NCBI GenBank assembly: GCA_046732855.1
Contig: JBKPNX010000125.1
Coordinates: 1 to 25,357 of the forward strand
DNA length: 25,357 nt
Direction of reading: 5' to 3'
Origin: JBKPNX01 sp046732855
GTDB lineage: Bacteria; Pseudomonadota; Alphaproteobacteria; Geminicoccales; Geminicoccaceae
Both the position numbers and the translations under genes were made by a program. A model generated the notes under the pieces. It did not search any database, had not been told where the DNA came from, and saw only the letters and a program-made list of their open reading frames with translations. Below are positions 1 through 7,877 of the stretch, piece after piece. Every line of letters starts with the position of its first letter. The stretch's first letter is position 1.

Positions 1-216
1 CTGCTCAGCTCCCGCTCGATTCCACGGCCGCACTGTGTCACAAATCGGAAGGCGGACACCTGCCTGCCGCGGGCGCTCGATGTTGACGGAGGACGATCCT
101 TCTGACATCCAGCCGCCGGCTAGGCATCCGGTCACGATCGCGGCGGCGGCCGTCGACCTTCGCTCGATCCGCAGCGAAAGGACCCGGTCGACGCAGACGG
201 GTAAGGATGGCGTCTT

Positions 217-1563
217 GTGACCACCGTCGCAGATATCGGGCTGAGCAGGAGCGAGCGCCTCGACCGGCTGCCGTTCACCCGTGCGCACCGCCGGCTGGTC
301 GTGGTCGCCGGCATCGGCTGGGCGCTCGACGCGATGGACGTCGGGCTGATCAGCTTCGTCATGGCGGCGTTGGCGGTGCAGTGGCGCCTCGACACGACCA
401 CGCTGTCGTGGCTGGGCGCGATCGGGTTCGTCGGCATGGCGATCGGCGCCGGCCTGGGCGGGGTTCTGGCGGACCGGATCGGCCGGCGCCACGTCTTTGC
501 GGCCACGCTCTTGGTGTACGGTCTCGCCACCGGCGCCGCCGCGCTCGCCTGGTCGGTCGCGGCCCTGATCGTCTTCCGCTTCGTGATCGGTCTGGGTCTG
601 GGCGCGGAGCTCCCGGTGGCGGCGACGCTGGTCAGCGAGTTCGCCCCGGCCCGGATCCGCGGCCGCGTGGTCGTGGTGCTCGAGGCGTTCTGGGCCATCG
701 GCTGGCTGCTGGCGGCGCTGATCGGCTATTTCGTGATCCCGCTGGCCGACAACGGCTGGCGCTGGGCGCTGGCGCTCGGCGCGGTTCCCGCGTTGTACGC
801 CGCCGTGGTCCGGTTCGGGCTGCCGGAGTCGGTCCGCTTCCTGGAGCACAGGGGCCGCGGCGACGAGGCGGAGGCTGCCGTACGTCGGTTCGAGGACGCG
901 GCCGCGGTTCGGCCGCCGGTCGCGCCGCCGACCGCCGGAGAGCCGGAACCGGTCCCCGGGCCGGCCGCATTGTGGCAGGCAGGAACCAGGCTGCGCACCG
1001 CCGCGCTATGGCTGGTGTGGTTCGGGGTCAACTTCTCCTACTACGGCGCGTTCATCTGGCTGCCGACGCTGCTCGTCGCGTCCGGGCTGGATCTGGTCCG
1101 GTCGTTCGGCTTCACCCTGGTGATCACCCTTGCGCAGCTGCCCGGCTACGCGGTCGCCGCGGTGCTCGTCGAAACGTGGGGCCGCCGCCCAACGCTGTCG
1201 ATGTTCCTGCTCGGGTCGGCGGCCGCGGCGGTGGTGTTCGGCACCGCCCATACCACCGGGGCCATGGTGGCGGGCGGCATGGCGCTGTCGTTCTTCAACC
1301 TCGGCGCATGGGGCGCGTTGTACGCGATCACGCCTGAGGTCTACCCGACCCTGCTCCGCGGCACCGGCTTCGGGTGGGCCGCCGGCTTCGGTCGAATCGC
1401 CTCGATCCTCGCCCCGTTGTCGGTGCCGGTGCTGCGGGCGAGCGGCGACAACGTGCTCGTCTTCGCGGTGTTCGCGGCGTTCTTCGTGCTCGCCGCGGGG
1501 GCTACCTGGGGCCTGCCCGAGCGCCGCGGCGAGGCGTTGGAGTTCGCCGTCCGCGCAACGTGA
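217..1563 (+). CDS. MFS transporter, NiaP/AAHS-like
   Basis: A 448-residue inner-membrane permease of the major facilitator superfamily, expected to form 12 helices. Visible landmarks are the helix-1 sequence LDAMDVG (residues 37-43), the family motif A loop GGVLADRIGRR (81-91), RFVIGLGLGAE (111-121), LPESVRFL (202-209) after helix 6, a charged and proline-rich central loop (about 210-250), and PEVYP near helix 10. The helix-1 and PEVYP motifs resemble the NiaP and aromatic-acid:H+ symporter groups, so the substrate may be a small organic acid such as nicotinate. The substrate is inferred and uncertain. The GTG start at 217 follows AAGGA at 203-207. It stands alone: the next gene begins 237 bases later and is unrelated. 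Membership of the superfamily is secure. Confidence 0.88.
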   Translation: MTTVADIGLSRSERLDRLPFTRAHRRLVVVAGIGWALDAMDVGLISFVMAALAVQWRLDTTTLSWLGAIGFVGMAIGAGLGGVLADRIGRRHVFAATLLVYGLATGAAALAWSVAALIVFRFVIGLGLGAELPVAATLVSEFAPARIRGRVVVVLEAFWAIGWLLAALIGYFVIPLADNGWRWALALGAVPALYAAVVRFGLPESVRFLEHRGRGDEAEAAVRRFEDAAAVRPPVAPPTAGEPEPVPGPAALWQAGTRLRTAALWLVWFGVNFSYYGAFIWLPTLLVASGLDLVRSFGFTLVITLAQLPGYAVAAVLVETWGRRPTLSMFLLGSAAAAVVFGTAHTTGAMVAGGMALSFFNLGAWGALYAITPEVYPTLLRGTGFGWAAGFGRIASILAPLSVPVLRASGDNVLVFAVFAAFFVLAAGATWGLPERRGEALEFAVRAT

Positions 1564-1800
1564 GCGCGGACTCACCGAAGATGGCGCCCTTCGTCATGGT
1601 CTGGACAGCGGACGACCAGGAAGGCAACGCCAGGCAGTACCGTTCCTGTCTTCGGAACTGCTCGCCGAAGAAGCTCGCCCCCGGGTGTCTCGCCCAGGTC
1701 CTGAGGGGCGCGGTCAAATTGAACGCTCGGAGATCGGCACCGAGTCGCAGTCGTCACGCGAGCCGATCATCCGTCTCTGTCGCACGAGCGGCGCCAGCCC

Positions 1801-3582
1801 ATGCCTGATGCAGCGCTCGGGTCCCAAGGCAGTGCACCGGCAGTCGGGGGGTTTTCGCTCGGCGCCAAGTTCGTTGGCCTCACCGCGGGGCTCATCCTGC
1901 TGCTGTCGCTCACCGCGTTCCTATCGCTGCGGAACTCGGCCGAGACGGTTCGCCAGCTCGGATCGGTCGTCGAGTTCGCGATTCCCGCCTACGGCGCCCT
2001 CGCGCGCAGCCATATCCGCTCGCTGGAGCAGGCCGTGGAGCTCCGCCGAGCGTTCCTGCTCGCCGAGGATCCCTCCGCGGCGGACGATGCGATCGCCGAG
2101 CGTGCCCAGGCCTTTCTCACGGCCCAGGCCGCGTTTCACCGGGAATCGGCCGATGCCGGACGACTGCTGAAGGCCCAGCGGGACAGCACGTCGTCCGCGA
2201 CCGTCGCCGCCGATCTACAGGAGTTGACCGAAGCGCTCGCGGGGCTCGCGCCGCTGATCGAGGCCTATGACAAGGAGACGGCCGCCTGCCTGGTCGCGAT
2301 CCGCGCGCGGTCACTACCCGAGGCACGCCAGCTTCTCGGGACCATCAATGGCTTGCGCGAGGAGCTGGGCGCGCGCCTCGAGGCCATCCGGGCGGGCATG
2401 TTCGCCGCTTTGAAGGTCATGTCCAAGGAGGCGCAGGACGCCGAGGCGCGGGCGCGGATGGCGACGATTGTCGTGTTCGTGCTGTCCTCGATTCTCGGGC
2501 TCGGCGTTGCCGCGCTGGGCGCGATGCGCGTGATCCGGTCGCTCAGGTCCCTCGTTCTGGGCGCAGAAGCGGTCGAAGGCGGCAATCTGGACACGAAAAT
2601 CCAGATCGCGTCCCGCGACGAGATCGGTCGGCTCGCGGCCTCGTTCAACCGGATGACCGAGGGCCTGCGCATGCGGGAGCGGATTCGCGAGACGTTCGGC
2701 CGATATGTCGATCGACGCATCGCCGAGCAGCTCATTGGCTCGCACGACCTGCTCGCCGAACGCGGCGAGCGCCGCGAGGTCGCCGTCATGTTCTGCGATC
2801 TGGCAGGGTTCGCGGCCTTGAGCGAGCGCGTCGATGCCGAGCAGCTGGTGCGCTTCCTCAATGCTTATTTTTCGATCCTCGCCCGGGAGATCGCGACGAC
2901 CGAGGGGATCATCGACAAGTACATCGGCGATGCAGTCATGGCCTATTGGTGTCCGCCGTTCGTACCGCCGGACGAGGTGGCCCTGCGCAGCGCCGATGCC
3001 GCCCTGCTTTGCATGCGCCAGGTGCCGGCCATCGGCGCCTTCAGCGAGGAAATTTTCGGAAGCGGGACGGCCTATGATCCAGGGATCCGGATCGGCATCG
3101 CCAGCGGGGAGGGTATCACCGGCAGCATCGGCGCAAGCGAGCGCCGCAACTACACGGTGATCGGCAATACGGTTAACCTCGCCTCACGCATCGAAGGGGC
3201 GAACCGGCTGTACCGCACCTCGAACCTGGTCTGCGCCAGGACGGCCGAGGCGATCCGTCCGAGGTTCGCGCTGCGCGAAATCGACGCGGTGTTCCTGCCG
3301 GGCATCGATGAGCCGCAGGTCCTGTTCGAGATCCTGGGGCGCGCCGGCGACGTTTCCGCGAAGCAACGGGAGCTAGGGGCACGCTACGAGCTTGCGCTTC
3401 GCGCCTACCGGCAGGGCGACCGGCCATCGGCGCGCCGGCAGTTCTCGGACTGCCTCGCCGTCGCGCCCAAAGACGGACCGACGCAGACGATGCTGCAGCG
3501 GATTGACACGCTGGCTGCGATGCCGGAAGGGACGTCCAGCTCGGGCAGCATCTGGCGGCTCCACAAGGACGACCTGGCTTAG
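1801..3582 (+). CDS. Membrane HAMP-class III adenylate/guanylate cyclase
   Basis: A 593-residue sensor cyclase predicted to convert ATP to cAMP at the inner membrane. Order of parts: helix TM1 (about 22-43), a helical periplasmic sensor region (about 44-219), TM2 (about 220-242), HAMP linker (about 243-295), class III cyclase homology domain (about 325-510), and a C-terminal helical, TPR-like tail (about 519-560). Catalytic residues can be placed: metal-binding D333 (FCDLAGF) and D377 (KYIGDAVMAYW), purine-selecting K373 and T452 (NYTVIGNTVN), and transition-state N459 and R463 (NLASR). The Lys-Thr pair is the pattern of class IIIb adenylate cyclases, which are often bicarbonate responsive; that response is inferred. 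The periplasmic bundle resembles chemoreceptor ligand domains. The ATG at 1801 gives a short cytoplasmic N-terminus before TM1, but the ribosome binding site is weak. Confidence 0.9.
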   Translation: MPDAALGSQGSAPAVGGFSLGAKFVGLTAGLILLLSLTAFLSLRNSAETVRQLGSVVEFAIPAYGALARSHIRSLEQAVELRRAFLLAEDPSAADDAIAERAQAFLTAQAAFHRESADAGRLLKAQRDSTSSATVAADLQELTEALAGLAPLIEAYDKETAACLVAIRARSLPEARQLLGTINGLREELGARLEAIRAGMFAALKVMSKEAQDAEARARMATIVVFVLSSILGLGVAALGAMRVIRSLRSLVLGAEAVEGGNLDTKIQIASRDEIGRLAASFNRMTEGLRMRERIRETFGRYVDRRIAEQLIGSHDLLAERGERREVAVMFCDLAGFAALSERVDAEQLVRFLNAYFSILAREIATTEGIIDKYIGDAVMAYWCPPFVPPDEVALRSADAALLCMRQVPAIGAFSEEIFGSGTAYDPGIRIGIASGEGITGSIGASERRNYTVIGNTVNLASRIEGANRLYRTSNLVCARTAEAIRPRFALREIDAVFLPGIDEPQVLFEILGRAGDVSAKQRELGARYELALRAYRQGDRPSARRQFSDCLAVAPKDGPTQTMLQRIDTLAAMPEGTSSSGSIWRLHKDDLA

Positions 3583-3659
3583 GTGCCCCTCGCATCAAGG
3601 TCCGCGGTCGCAGCGCCCATGCGAGTGGCAGGGCCGCATCGATGAGGCGGCGACGAAAA

Positions 3660-3690
3660 CGCCGGTCGGTTGCGATCTCCGCGACCGGCG
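3660..3690. terminator. Stem-loop between convergent genes
   Basis: A perfect 9-bp inverted repeat, CGCCGGTCG at 3660-3668 and CGACCGGCG at 3682-3690, with a 13-base loop. It lies between the convergent cyclase and hydrolase genes, where it could end transcription from both sides or mark a processing site. There is no T-run on either strand, so a canonical intrinsic terminator is not shown. Confidence 0.35.
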
Positions 3691-3788
3691 AGGCACTGGG
3701 CAGGCGCCCCCATGGCGGGGACGCGACGACCAGGCCTGCGTGCGGCGCGGATGAGATGTCGCCCGCGCGTGCCGAGGGACGCGCGGCC

Positions 3789-5291
3789 TCAGAACAGATC
3801 CTTGATCTTGTCCTTTGCCTTGTCGCCCAAGTCCTGCACCGGGTCGATGGCACCCCGGGCGGCACCGGCGGCACTGCCGCTCAAGTGCGTCACGGCGGCC
3901 AGGCCGTTCTGGGCGGCGTCTGCGGCATCCCCGCCCAAGTCCATCGCTGCGTCGAGGCCACCCGTTGCGACATGCCGGGCCTCCTTGAGGAAGCCAAACT
4001 CGTTTTCAAGCCGATCCAGGAACGCGCTCGCCTGATGCTGCACGAGCTCGGCGAGCCTGCCTGTACCTAGGTCGGCGTCGACGATGCCATGCAGCGCCTC
4101 GAGCGGGTGCAGCAGGGCGAGCACCAGATCACGCTCCGCGTTCAGGAGCAGGGCCGCGAGCCCCCCCACCACTTCTTGCGGCTCGAACGCGCAGTGCCCC
4201 GCGCGGTCCACCGGCAGCACGGTGAGCTTGTCGTCGGTGTCCCGGAACGCCGCGCGGGTGAAGTATATGAGCTCGTGTCGATAGGGAACGAGCGGGTCCC
4301 CGGTGGTATGCAGCGTCACCAGGGGCCGCTGCAGCAGGCCGCTCGGCCGATAGTGCAGGTCGGCGTAAGCGCTCGCCGCCGGGTCGGCATCGAACCGCTC
4401 GATACCTGCGTTGAGGGAGGCGTCGTCCGCAGAGCCGCTGTACTCTTCAGCGAGATTGCTCACCGGCCAGCCTCCCGCCGTGTCCAGCAGATCGTTCGTT
4501 CCGAACACGCTGTATGCGAGCAGGTTCTGGGCGCAATTCGCAGCCTCGTGGTGGTCGGCCGTAGCGCAGGCCACGCCAGCCACATTGAACACTTGGCCGA
4601 TCGGGGCGGGATCGGCTTCGATCGCCGCAGCGATCTTGGCCTTGAACCCGTTCGGGCCTTCCCAATGCGCGGGAGCATCTTCCGGCACGTCAAGCGCGCC
4701 GAACGGAAACACCTCGGGGTAGAAGTAATCGAACAGCACCCGGACATCGGCCAAATGCGCGAGCTGATAGCTGGTGCCGGCCAGTGGTCCGCACATGGCG
4801 AGGCCGCCGGCATAGGTTTCCGGGTATTTCTCAACCAGCATGGTGGTGATCAGCGCGCCCTCCGAGCCGCCGATGACAAAGACCGCGTCAACGTCCGGCT
4901 CGATCGCCTCGACATGGGCGACCAGGTCGTTGAGGTCGGCCTCGGCCTGTTCGATGGCGTAGCCGTTCTTGTGGTAGCTGCTCGTCGCAAAGCCGAACCC
5001 GAGGTTCAGCAGCTGCTCGATCAGCTCCCGCACGTCCGTCTCGCCCAATTCCTCCGGCAGAGCGAGCGGCTCCTGCGGCTTGACGTACTCGTGAGCATAG
5101 ATGATCAGGGTGCCATTGAAGTCCGGCGGCAGGCAGGTGAGGATCAGCTGCGCCTCCGGGTAGTTCGGATCGTCGCTCGGGAGCGTCGCCTCCTGGCAGT
5201 CGTCCGGCCAGTCGGCCGCCGACGCAGGGGCGGCCAGCAGGAGCGCGAGAGCAACCACCCCCGCCCCACCGATGATGCTGGCGTGCCTCAT
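3789..5291 (-). CDS. Secreted alpha/beta hydrolase with C-terminal helical tail
   Basis: A 500-residue exported serine hydrolase of unknown substrate. The N-terminus is a Sec signal peptide with likely cleavage after about residue 25 (APASA-ADW). The nucleophile elbow GGSEG puts the catalytic serine at S143. GDPLVP offers D332 and AGHCAF offers H366, giving the Ser-Asp-His order of the fold. Five or six cysteines (C32, C53, C167, C242, C253, C367) suggest disulfides in an exported protein. From about residue 391 the fold gives way to a roughly 110-residue tail of amphipathic, Ala/Gly/Asp-rich helix that is not part of a normal hydrolase. An ATG 60 bases upstream would bury the signal peptide. 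The ATG at 5291 is preferred because it opens directly with the signal sequence and follows a GGAGGG-type site. The gene appears monocistronic. Confidence 0.82.
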   Translation of the reverse strand: MRHASIIGGAGVVALALLLAAPASAADWPDDCQEATLPSDDPNYPEAQLILTCLPPDFNGTLIIYAHEYVKPQEPLALPEELGETDVRELIEQLLNLGFGFATSSYHKNGYAIEQAEADLNDLVAHVEAIEPDVDAVFVIGGSEGALITTMLVEKYPETYAGGLAMCGPLAGTSYQLAHLADVRVLFDYFYPEVFPFGALDVPEDAPAHWEGPNGFKAKIAAAIEADPAPIGQVFNVAGVACATADHHEAANCAQNLLAYSVFGTNDLLDTAGGWPVSNLAEEYSGSADDASLNAGIERFDADPAASAYADLHYRPSGLLQRPLVTLHTTGDPLVPYRHELIYFTRAAFRDTDDKLTVLPVDRAGHCAFEPQEVVGGLAALLLNAERDLVLALLHPLEALHGIVDADLGTGRLAELVQHQASAFLDRLENEFGFLKEARHVATGGLDAAMDLGGDAADAAQNGLAAVTHLSGSAAGAARGAIDPVQDLGDKAKDKIKDLF

Positions 5292-5325
5292 GGCTCCGCC
5301 CTCCCCCGGTTTTTTGGTTTGGCCG

Positions 5326-5355
5326 ATCATAGTTCGGGCCGCTGCTGGCACGCAA
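5326..5355 (-). promoter_or_regulatory. Candidate promoter of the secreted hydrolase
   Basis: On the minus strand, a TATGAT -10 box (5326-5331) lies 18 bases from TTGCGT (5350-5355). The -10 matches consensus at five of six positions but the -35 is weak. It would give a leader of about 30 bases before the ATG at 5291. Confidence 0.35.
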
Positions 5356-5526
5356 TCCCTGGCCGTCCTCTGAGCCGGCGCGCAGCTGGAGACCTGTGCC
5401 GGCGGCGGCAGGGAATCCAGCTCGCTGCAGCGGGCCTCACACGACCCAGCAGAAGGTGTCCCCGCAGGCGGGGTCGACAGTTCAGCTCCAGGCTGGCGAT
5501 GAGGCGGCGAGCGCCTCGGGCGTGCT

Positions 5527-5545
5527 GCGCTCTGGAGCAGAGCGC
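5527..5545 (-). terminator. Stem-loop just after the SDR stop codon
   Basis: GCGCTCT at 5527-5533 and AGAGCGC at 5539-5545 form a perfect 7-bp stem with a 5-base loop, four bases beyond the SDR stop codon. The position suits a transcription terminator or mRNA 3'-end stabiliser. No T-tract follows. Confidence 0.35.
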
Positions 5546-5549
5546 GCGT

Positions 5550-6323
5550 TCAGTCCGGCACCGGCACCGTGTAGTTGAGCGCGAGGCGACCGCCGTCCGG
5601 GTAGATGCACTGGCCGGTCAGATAGCTGGCATCGTCGCTCGCCAGGAACAGGGCGACCTTGGCGACCTCCGATGGCTCGCCGCAGCGGCCCATCGGCGTG
5701 CGCGAGAGGATCCGCCGGCGCGCCGCGTCGTCGTTCATCACCACCTTCAAGAGATCGGTCAGGATCGAGCCCGGGCCGATCGCGTTGACCCGCACGCCCT
5801 TGTCCGCGAGCGCCAGCGCCATGACCTTGGTCAGCTGGTTCACCGCCCCTTTGCTGGTGACGTAGGGCACCTGGTTGGCGATCGCGACCACGGCGTTCGC
5901 CGAGGACATGTTGACGATCGCGCCCTTGCCCCGAGCGACCATGGCGCGCGCGGCCGCCTGGCCGACCAGGAACACGCCCTTCAGGTTGACCCGCAGCACG
6001 GCGTCGAAGTCCGCCTCGCTGATCTCGAGAAAATCCGCGGTCTTGATGATCCCGGCGTTGTTGATCAGGACGTCGAGGCGCCCGAACGCCTGCAGTGTCT
6101 GATCGATCAGGCGCTGCGCCTCCCTGGCATCGCCGACGTCGGTTCGGATGAACCTGGCGCGGCCGCCCTGGCTCGCGATCGCGGCGGCCGCCTGCTCGCC
6201 GTCTGCGCCGTCGATGTCCGCGATGACCACCGCTGCGCCTTCGGCGGCGAACGCCTCCACGCAGGCGCGGCCGATGCCATGCGCGCCGCCGGTCACGATC
6301 GCGACCTGGTCCGCAAAGCGCAT
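5550..6323 (-). CDS. SDR-family NAD(P)-dependent oxidoreductase
   Basis: A 257-residue classical short-chain dehydrogenase/reductase, cytoplasmic and probably tetrameric. The Rossmann glycine motif TGGAHGIG is at 11-18. An aspartate at the end of strand beta-2 (D36, VVIADID) points to NAD(H) over NADP(H). NNAG is at 88-91, and the catalytic tetrad is N113, S141, Y154 and K158 (YVTSK). Length and motif spacing are normal for the family. Open sequence continues upstream, but the ATG at 6323 is the natural start because the fold begins there (MRFADQVAIVTGG) and GGGGAGAG precedes it. The substrate is not evident: the family spans sugar, hydroxy-acid, acyl and steroid alcohols. No pathway partner adjoins it. 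Confidence 0.9.
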   Translation of the reverse strand: MRFADQVAIVTGGAHGIGRACVEAFAAEGAAVVIADIDGADGEQAAAAIASQGGRARFIRTDVGDAREAQRLIDQTLQAFGRLDVLINNAGIIKTADFLEISEADFDAVLRVNLKGVFLVGQAAARAMVARGKGAIVNMSSANAVVAIANQVPYVTSKGAVNQLTKVMALALADKGVRVNAIGPGSILTDLLKVVMNDDAARRRILSRTPMGRCGEPSEVAKVALFLASDDASYLTGQCIYPDGGRLALNYTVPVPD

Positions 6324-6523
6324 CCCGCTCTCCCCGACGATCCCGTCGCCGATTTGTAGCAGGGCGACACGTCGGGTGCGAATCTCCTCGGCGCGAATCA
6401 CGGGATAAGGCCGCACGCGCGAGCGCCGGTTTCGGGGAAAGAGCTCTGCGTCCAGGCAGGGTGCGGGCGCGCGCCGCGGCGGGTCCCAGCGATCGGGGCC
6501 GTCCGGACAGGCGCGGTGGATGT

Positions 6524-6955
6524 TCAGGCCGGCGGTGGCGCCCAGTGCGCGAACACGCGTTCGGTCTCGCGTCGGATGAACGCCGCGGCCGCTGGACCGG
6601 TCGCCGGGCCGTCGTAGGCGCCATCCCGCCAGAAGCTGTGAAAGAAGCCTTCGCCGGGTAGGCGGTCGGCCTTGCGCACGACCAGGACCGCGAGCTCGGG
6701 CTCGCCGCGCGCCCGATTGCGCTCGCACAGCGCACCGAGATCGCGACACAATGCAAACACCCGGCGCGGCGTAATCCTGATGCCGAAGTGCGCGAGCACC
6801 TCGGCATAGGTCAGGCTCCGCCGCATCCGCGCCGCCTCGATCAGCAACGCCTCCAGACGGTCAACGTCGACGAAATGCGCCCTGGTGCCGCGAGGGCAAC
6901 TCTTGTCGTCCCGCCGAGGCTTCATCGCCGGCTGTCCGGTTAACCTTTCGTTCAT
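6524..6955 (-). CDS. Uncharacterised 143-residue protein
   Basis: No function recognised. The N-terminus is basic and charged (about 1-30). A helical block follows (about 31-80, containing LTYAEVLAHFGIRITPRR, which looks like a helix-turn-helix or winged-helix core). Then comes a beta-like stretch with GEPELAVLVVRKADRLPGE (about 84-102), and finally an aromatic, Ala/Pro-rich C-terminus. The GEPELAVLVVR...LPG pattern recalls a small family of uncharacterised alphaproteobacterial proteins; this is from memory and unverified. There is no signal peptide or membrane helix. The ATG at 6955 follows AAAGG; a second ATG at 6925 lacks a good site. The long inverted repeat at 6976-7069 lies immediately upstream and may belong to its leader or promoter. 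Confidence 0.6.
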   Translation of the reverse strand: MNERLTGQPAMKPRRDDKSCPRGTRAHFVDVDRLEALLIEAARMRRSLTYAEVLAHFGIRITPRRVFALCRDLGALCERNRARGEPELAVLVVRKADRLPGEGFFHSFWRDGAYDGPATGPAAAAFIRRETERVFAHWAPPPA

Positions 6956-6975
6956 GATTGGCCTTTACCGTGTCT

Positions 6976-7069
6976 CTGTTCGATGGTCCATGTGACCCTG
7001 GGAGTCCGTGATCCCCGCCGGAAAGTTGGCCGCGGATTGCCAGGATCGCATGGACCATCCGAAGAACAG
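6976..7069. repeat. 94-bp imperfect inverted repeat (long hairpin)
   Basis: Two arms of about 35 bases face each other. CTGTTC at 6976-6981 pairs with GAACAG at 7064-7069. GATGGTCCATG at 6982-6992 pairs exactly with its complement at 7049-7059. The next 18 bases of the left arm match the right arm at 13 positions, and three of the five differences would be G-U pairs in RNA. The right arm carries a 4-base bulge. The loop is about 20 bases (7011-7030). It sits 20 bases upstream of the start codon at 6955. It could be a palindromic mobile element without coding capacity, a leader hairpin or a small RNA. Confidence 0.75.
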
Positions 7070-7223
7070 TCGAGGATCAATGGTTAACTCTTGGTCAACG
7101 GCGTGGCGCGCCGGCACCTCAGTCCGATAATCGGGATCCGGCAATTCGGCGTTCGCCAACATCTGGCACCAAACCCGATTGCCGGCGCTCGACCGGCAGC
7201 CGTGGATCAATGCTCGCCGTCAT

Positions 7224-7472
7224 CTATCCGGTGGTCGGCACTACCTGGCCCTGAACCATTACGGGCACTCGGTCCGGCATACGGGGGTCGCGCTCCAGGG
7301 GGAGGACGGGAACCAAGTCACTTGCTCGAGCAGCAGTTCGTCCCACCGGTTCGGCCGCCCGGGCGTAGACAAGACGCTGCAGCGCGGCCTCGATCTCGGC
7401 GAGGATCGCCGGGTCGTCGATCGTCGCAGGTCTGGCACTCACGGCCATCGAGCGGCGCGCCAGGAAGCTCAT
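7224..7472 (-). CDS. Mini-ORF of repeat unit A (82 codons)
   Basis: An open frame of 82 residues beginning MSFLARRSMAVSAR and continuing into a near-exact copy of the PrpE C-terminus (IDDPAILAEIEAALQRL). It then reads on into unique sequence because the next unit's stop/start junction has decayed (CGT where other units have CAT, 7338-7340). Fifty bases of this unit (7378-7427) are identical to prpE (8038-8087). The frame of unit B (ATG at 7634) runs into this frame without a stop. Expression is unproven, and a decaying duplication is the simpler reading. Confidence 0.25.
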   Translation of the reverse strand: MSFLARRSMAVSARPATIDDPAILAEIEAALQRLVYARAAEPVGRTAARASDLVPVLPLERDPRMPDRVPVMVQGQVVPTTG

Positions 7473-7748
7473 CTCACCGCGTCGGCGCGGGCGTCGCCGA
7501 GGCGCTGCAGCGCGGTCTCCATCTCCGCCACGCGTGCGAAGTCGCCGACGTCGCCGGGATCTCGCGGATCGCCCTGGTCGGCCGTCGCCGGATCTTGCAC
7601 TCACGGCCATCGAGCGGCGCGCCACGGACCTCATCTCACCGCGTCGGCCCGGGCGTAGCCGAGACGCTGCAGCGCGGCCTTCATGTTCGCGACAATTGCG
7701 GGGTCGCGGCCGTTGCACTCACGGCCAAAGAGCGGCGCGCCAGGCAGT

Positions 7749-7877
7749 TCATCTCACCGCTTCGGCTCGAGCGTAGCCCAGGCGTTCAGGGTAGCCTCGA
7801 TCTCGGGAGGATCGCCGCACCGTCGATCGGGCGCCGGGACTTGTATTCGCGGCCATCGGGCGCGCCAGGGAGCTCAT
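7749..7877 (-). CDS. Mini-ORF of repeat unit D (42 codons)
   Basis: An open frame of 42 residues beginning MSSLARPMAAN and ending RLGYARAEAVR. At the nucleotide level it is the unit closest in layout to the end of prpE, but small indels have scrambled the middle of the peptide. Its ATG overlaps the stop of unit E, and its TGA overlaps the ATG of unit C. Coding status is doubtful. Confidence 0.2.
   Translation of the reverse strand: MSSLARPMAANTSPGARSTVRRSSRDRGYPERLGYARAEAVR

Noticed and set aside
1..216. Short frame at 35-220 and antisense frame across 132-698.
   Set aside because: Composition is random-like; the antisense frame is a shadow of the MFS gene. The stretch is treated as leader sequence.
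1502..1800. Short open frames on both strands between the MFS and cyclase genes.
   Set aside because: No ribosome binding site or domain, and they overlap the MFS gene end or run into the cyclase in another frame. No gene can be supported there.
4089..6359. A 756-codon open frame on the plus strand.
   Set aside because: It is antisense to the hydrolase and SDR genes, whose motifs are intact, and its product shows no domain. High GC keeps antisense frames open.
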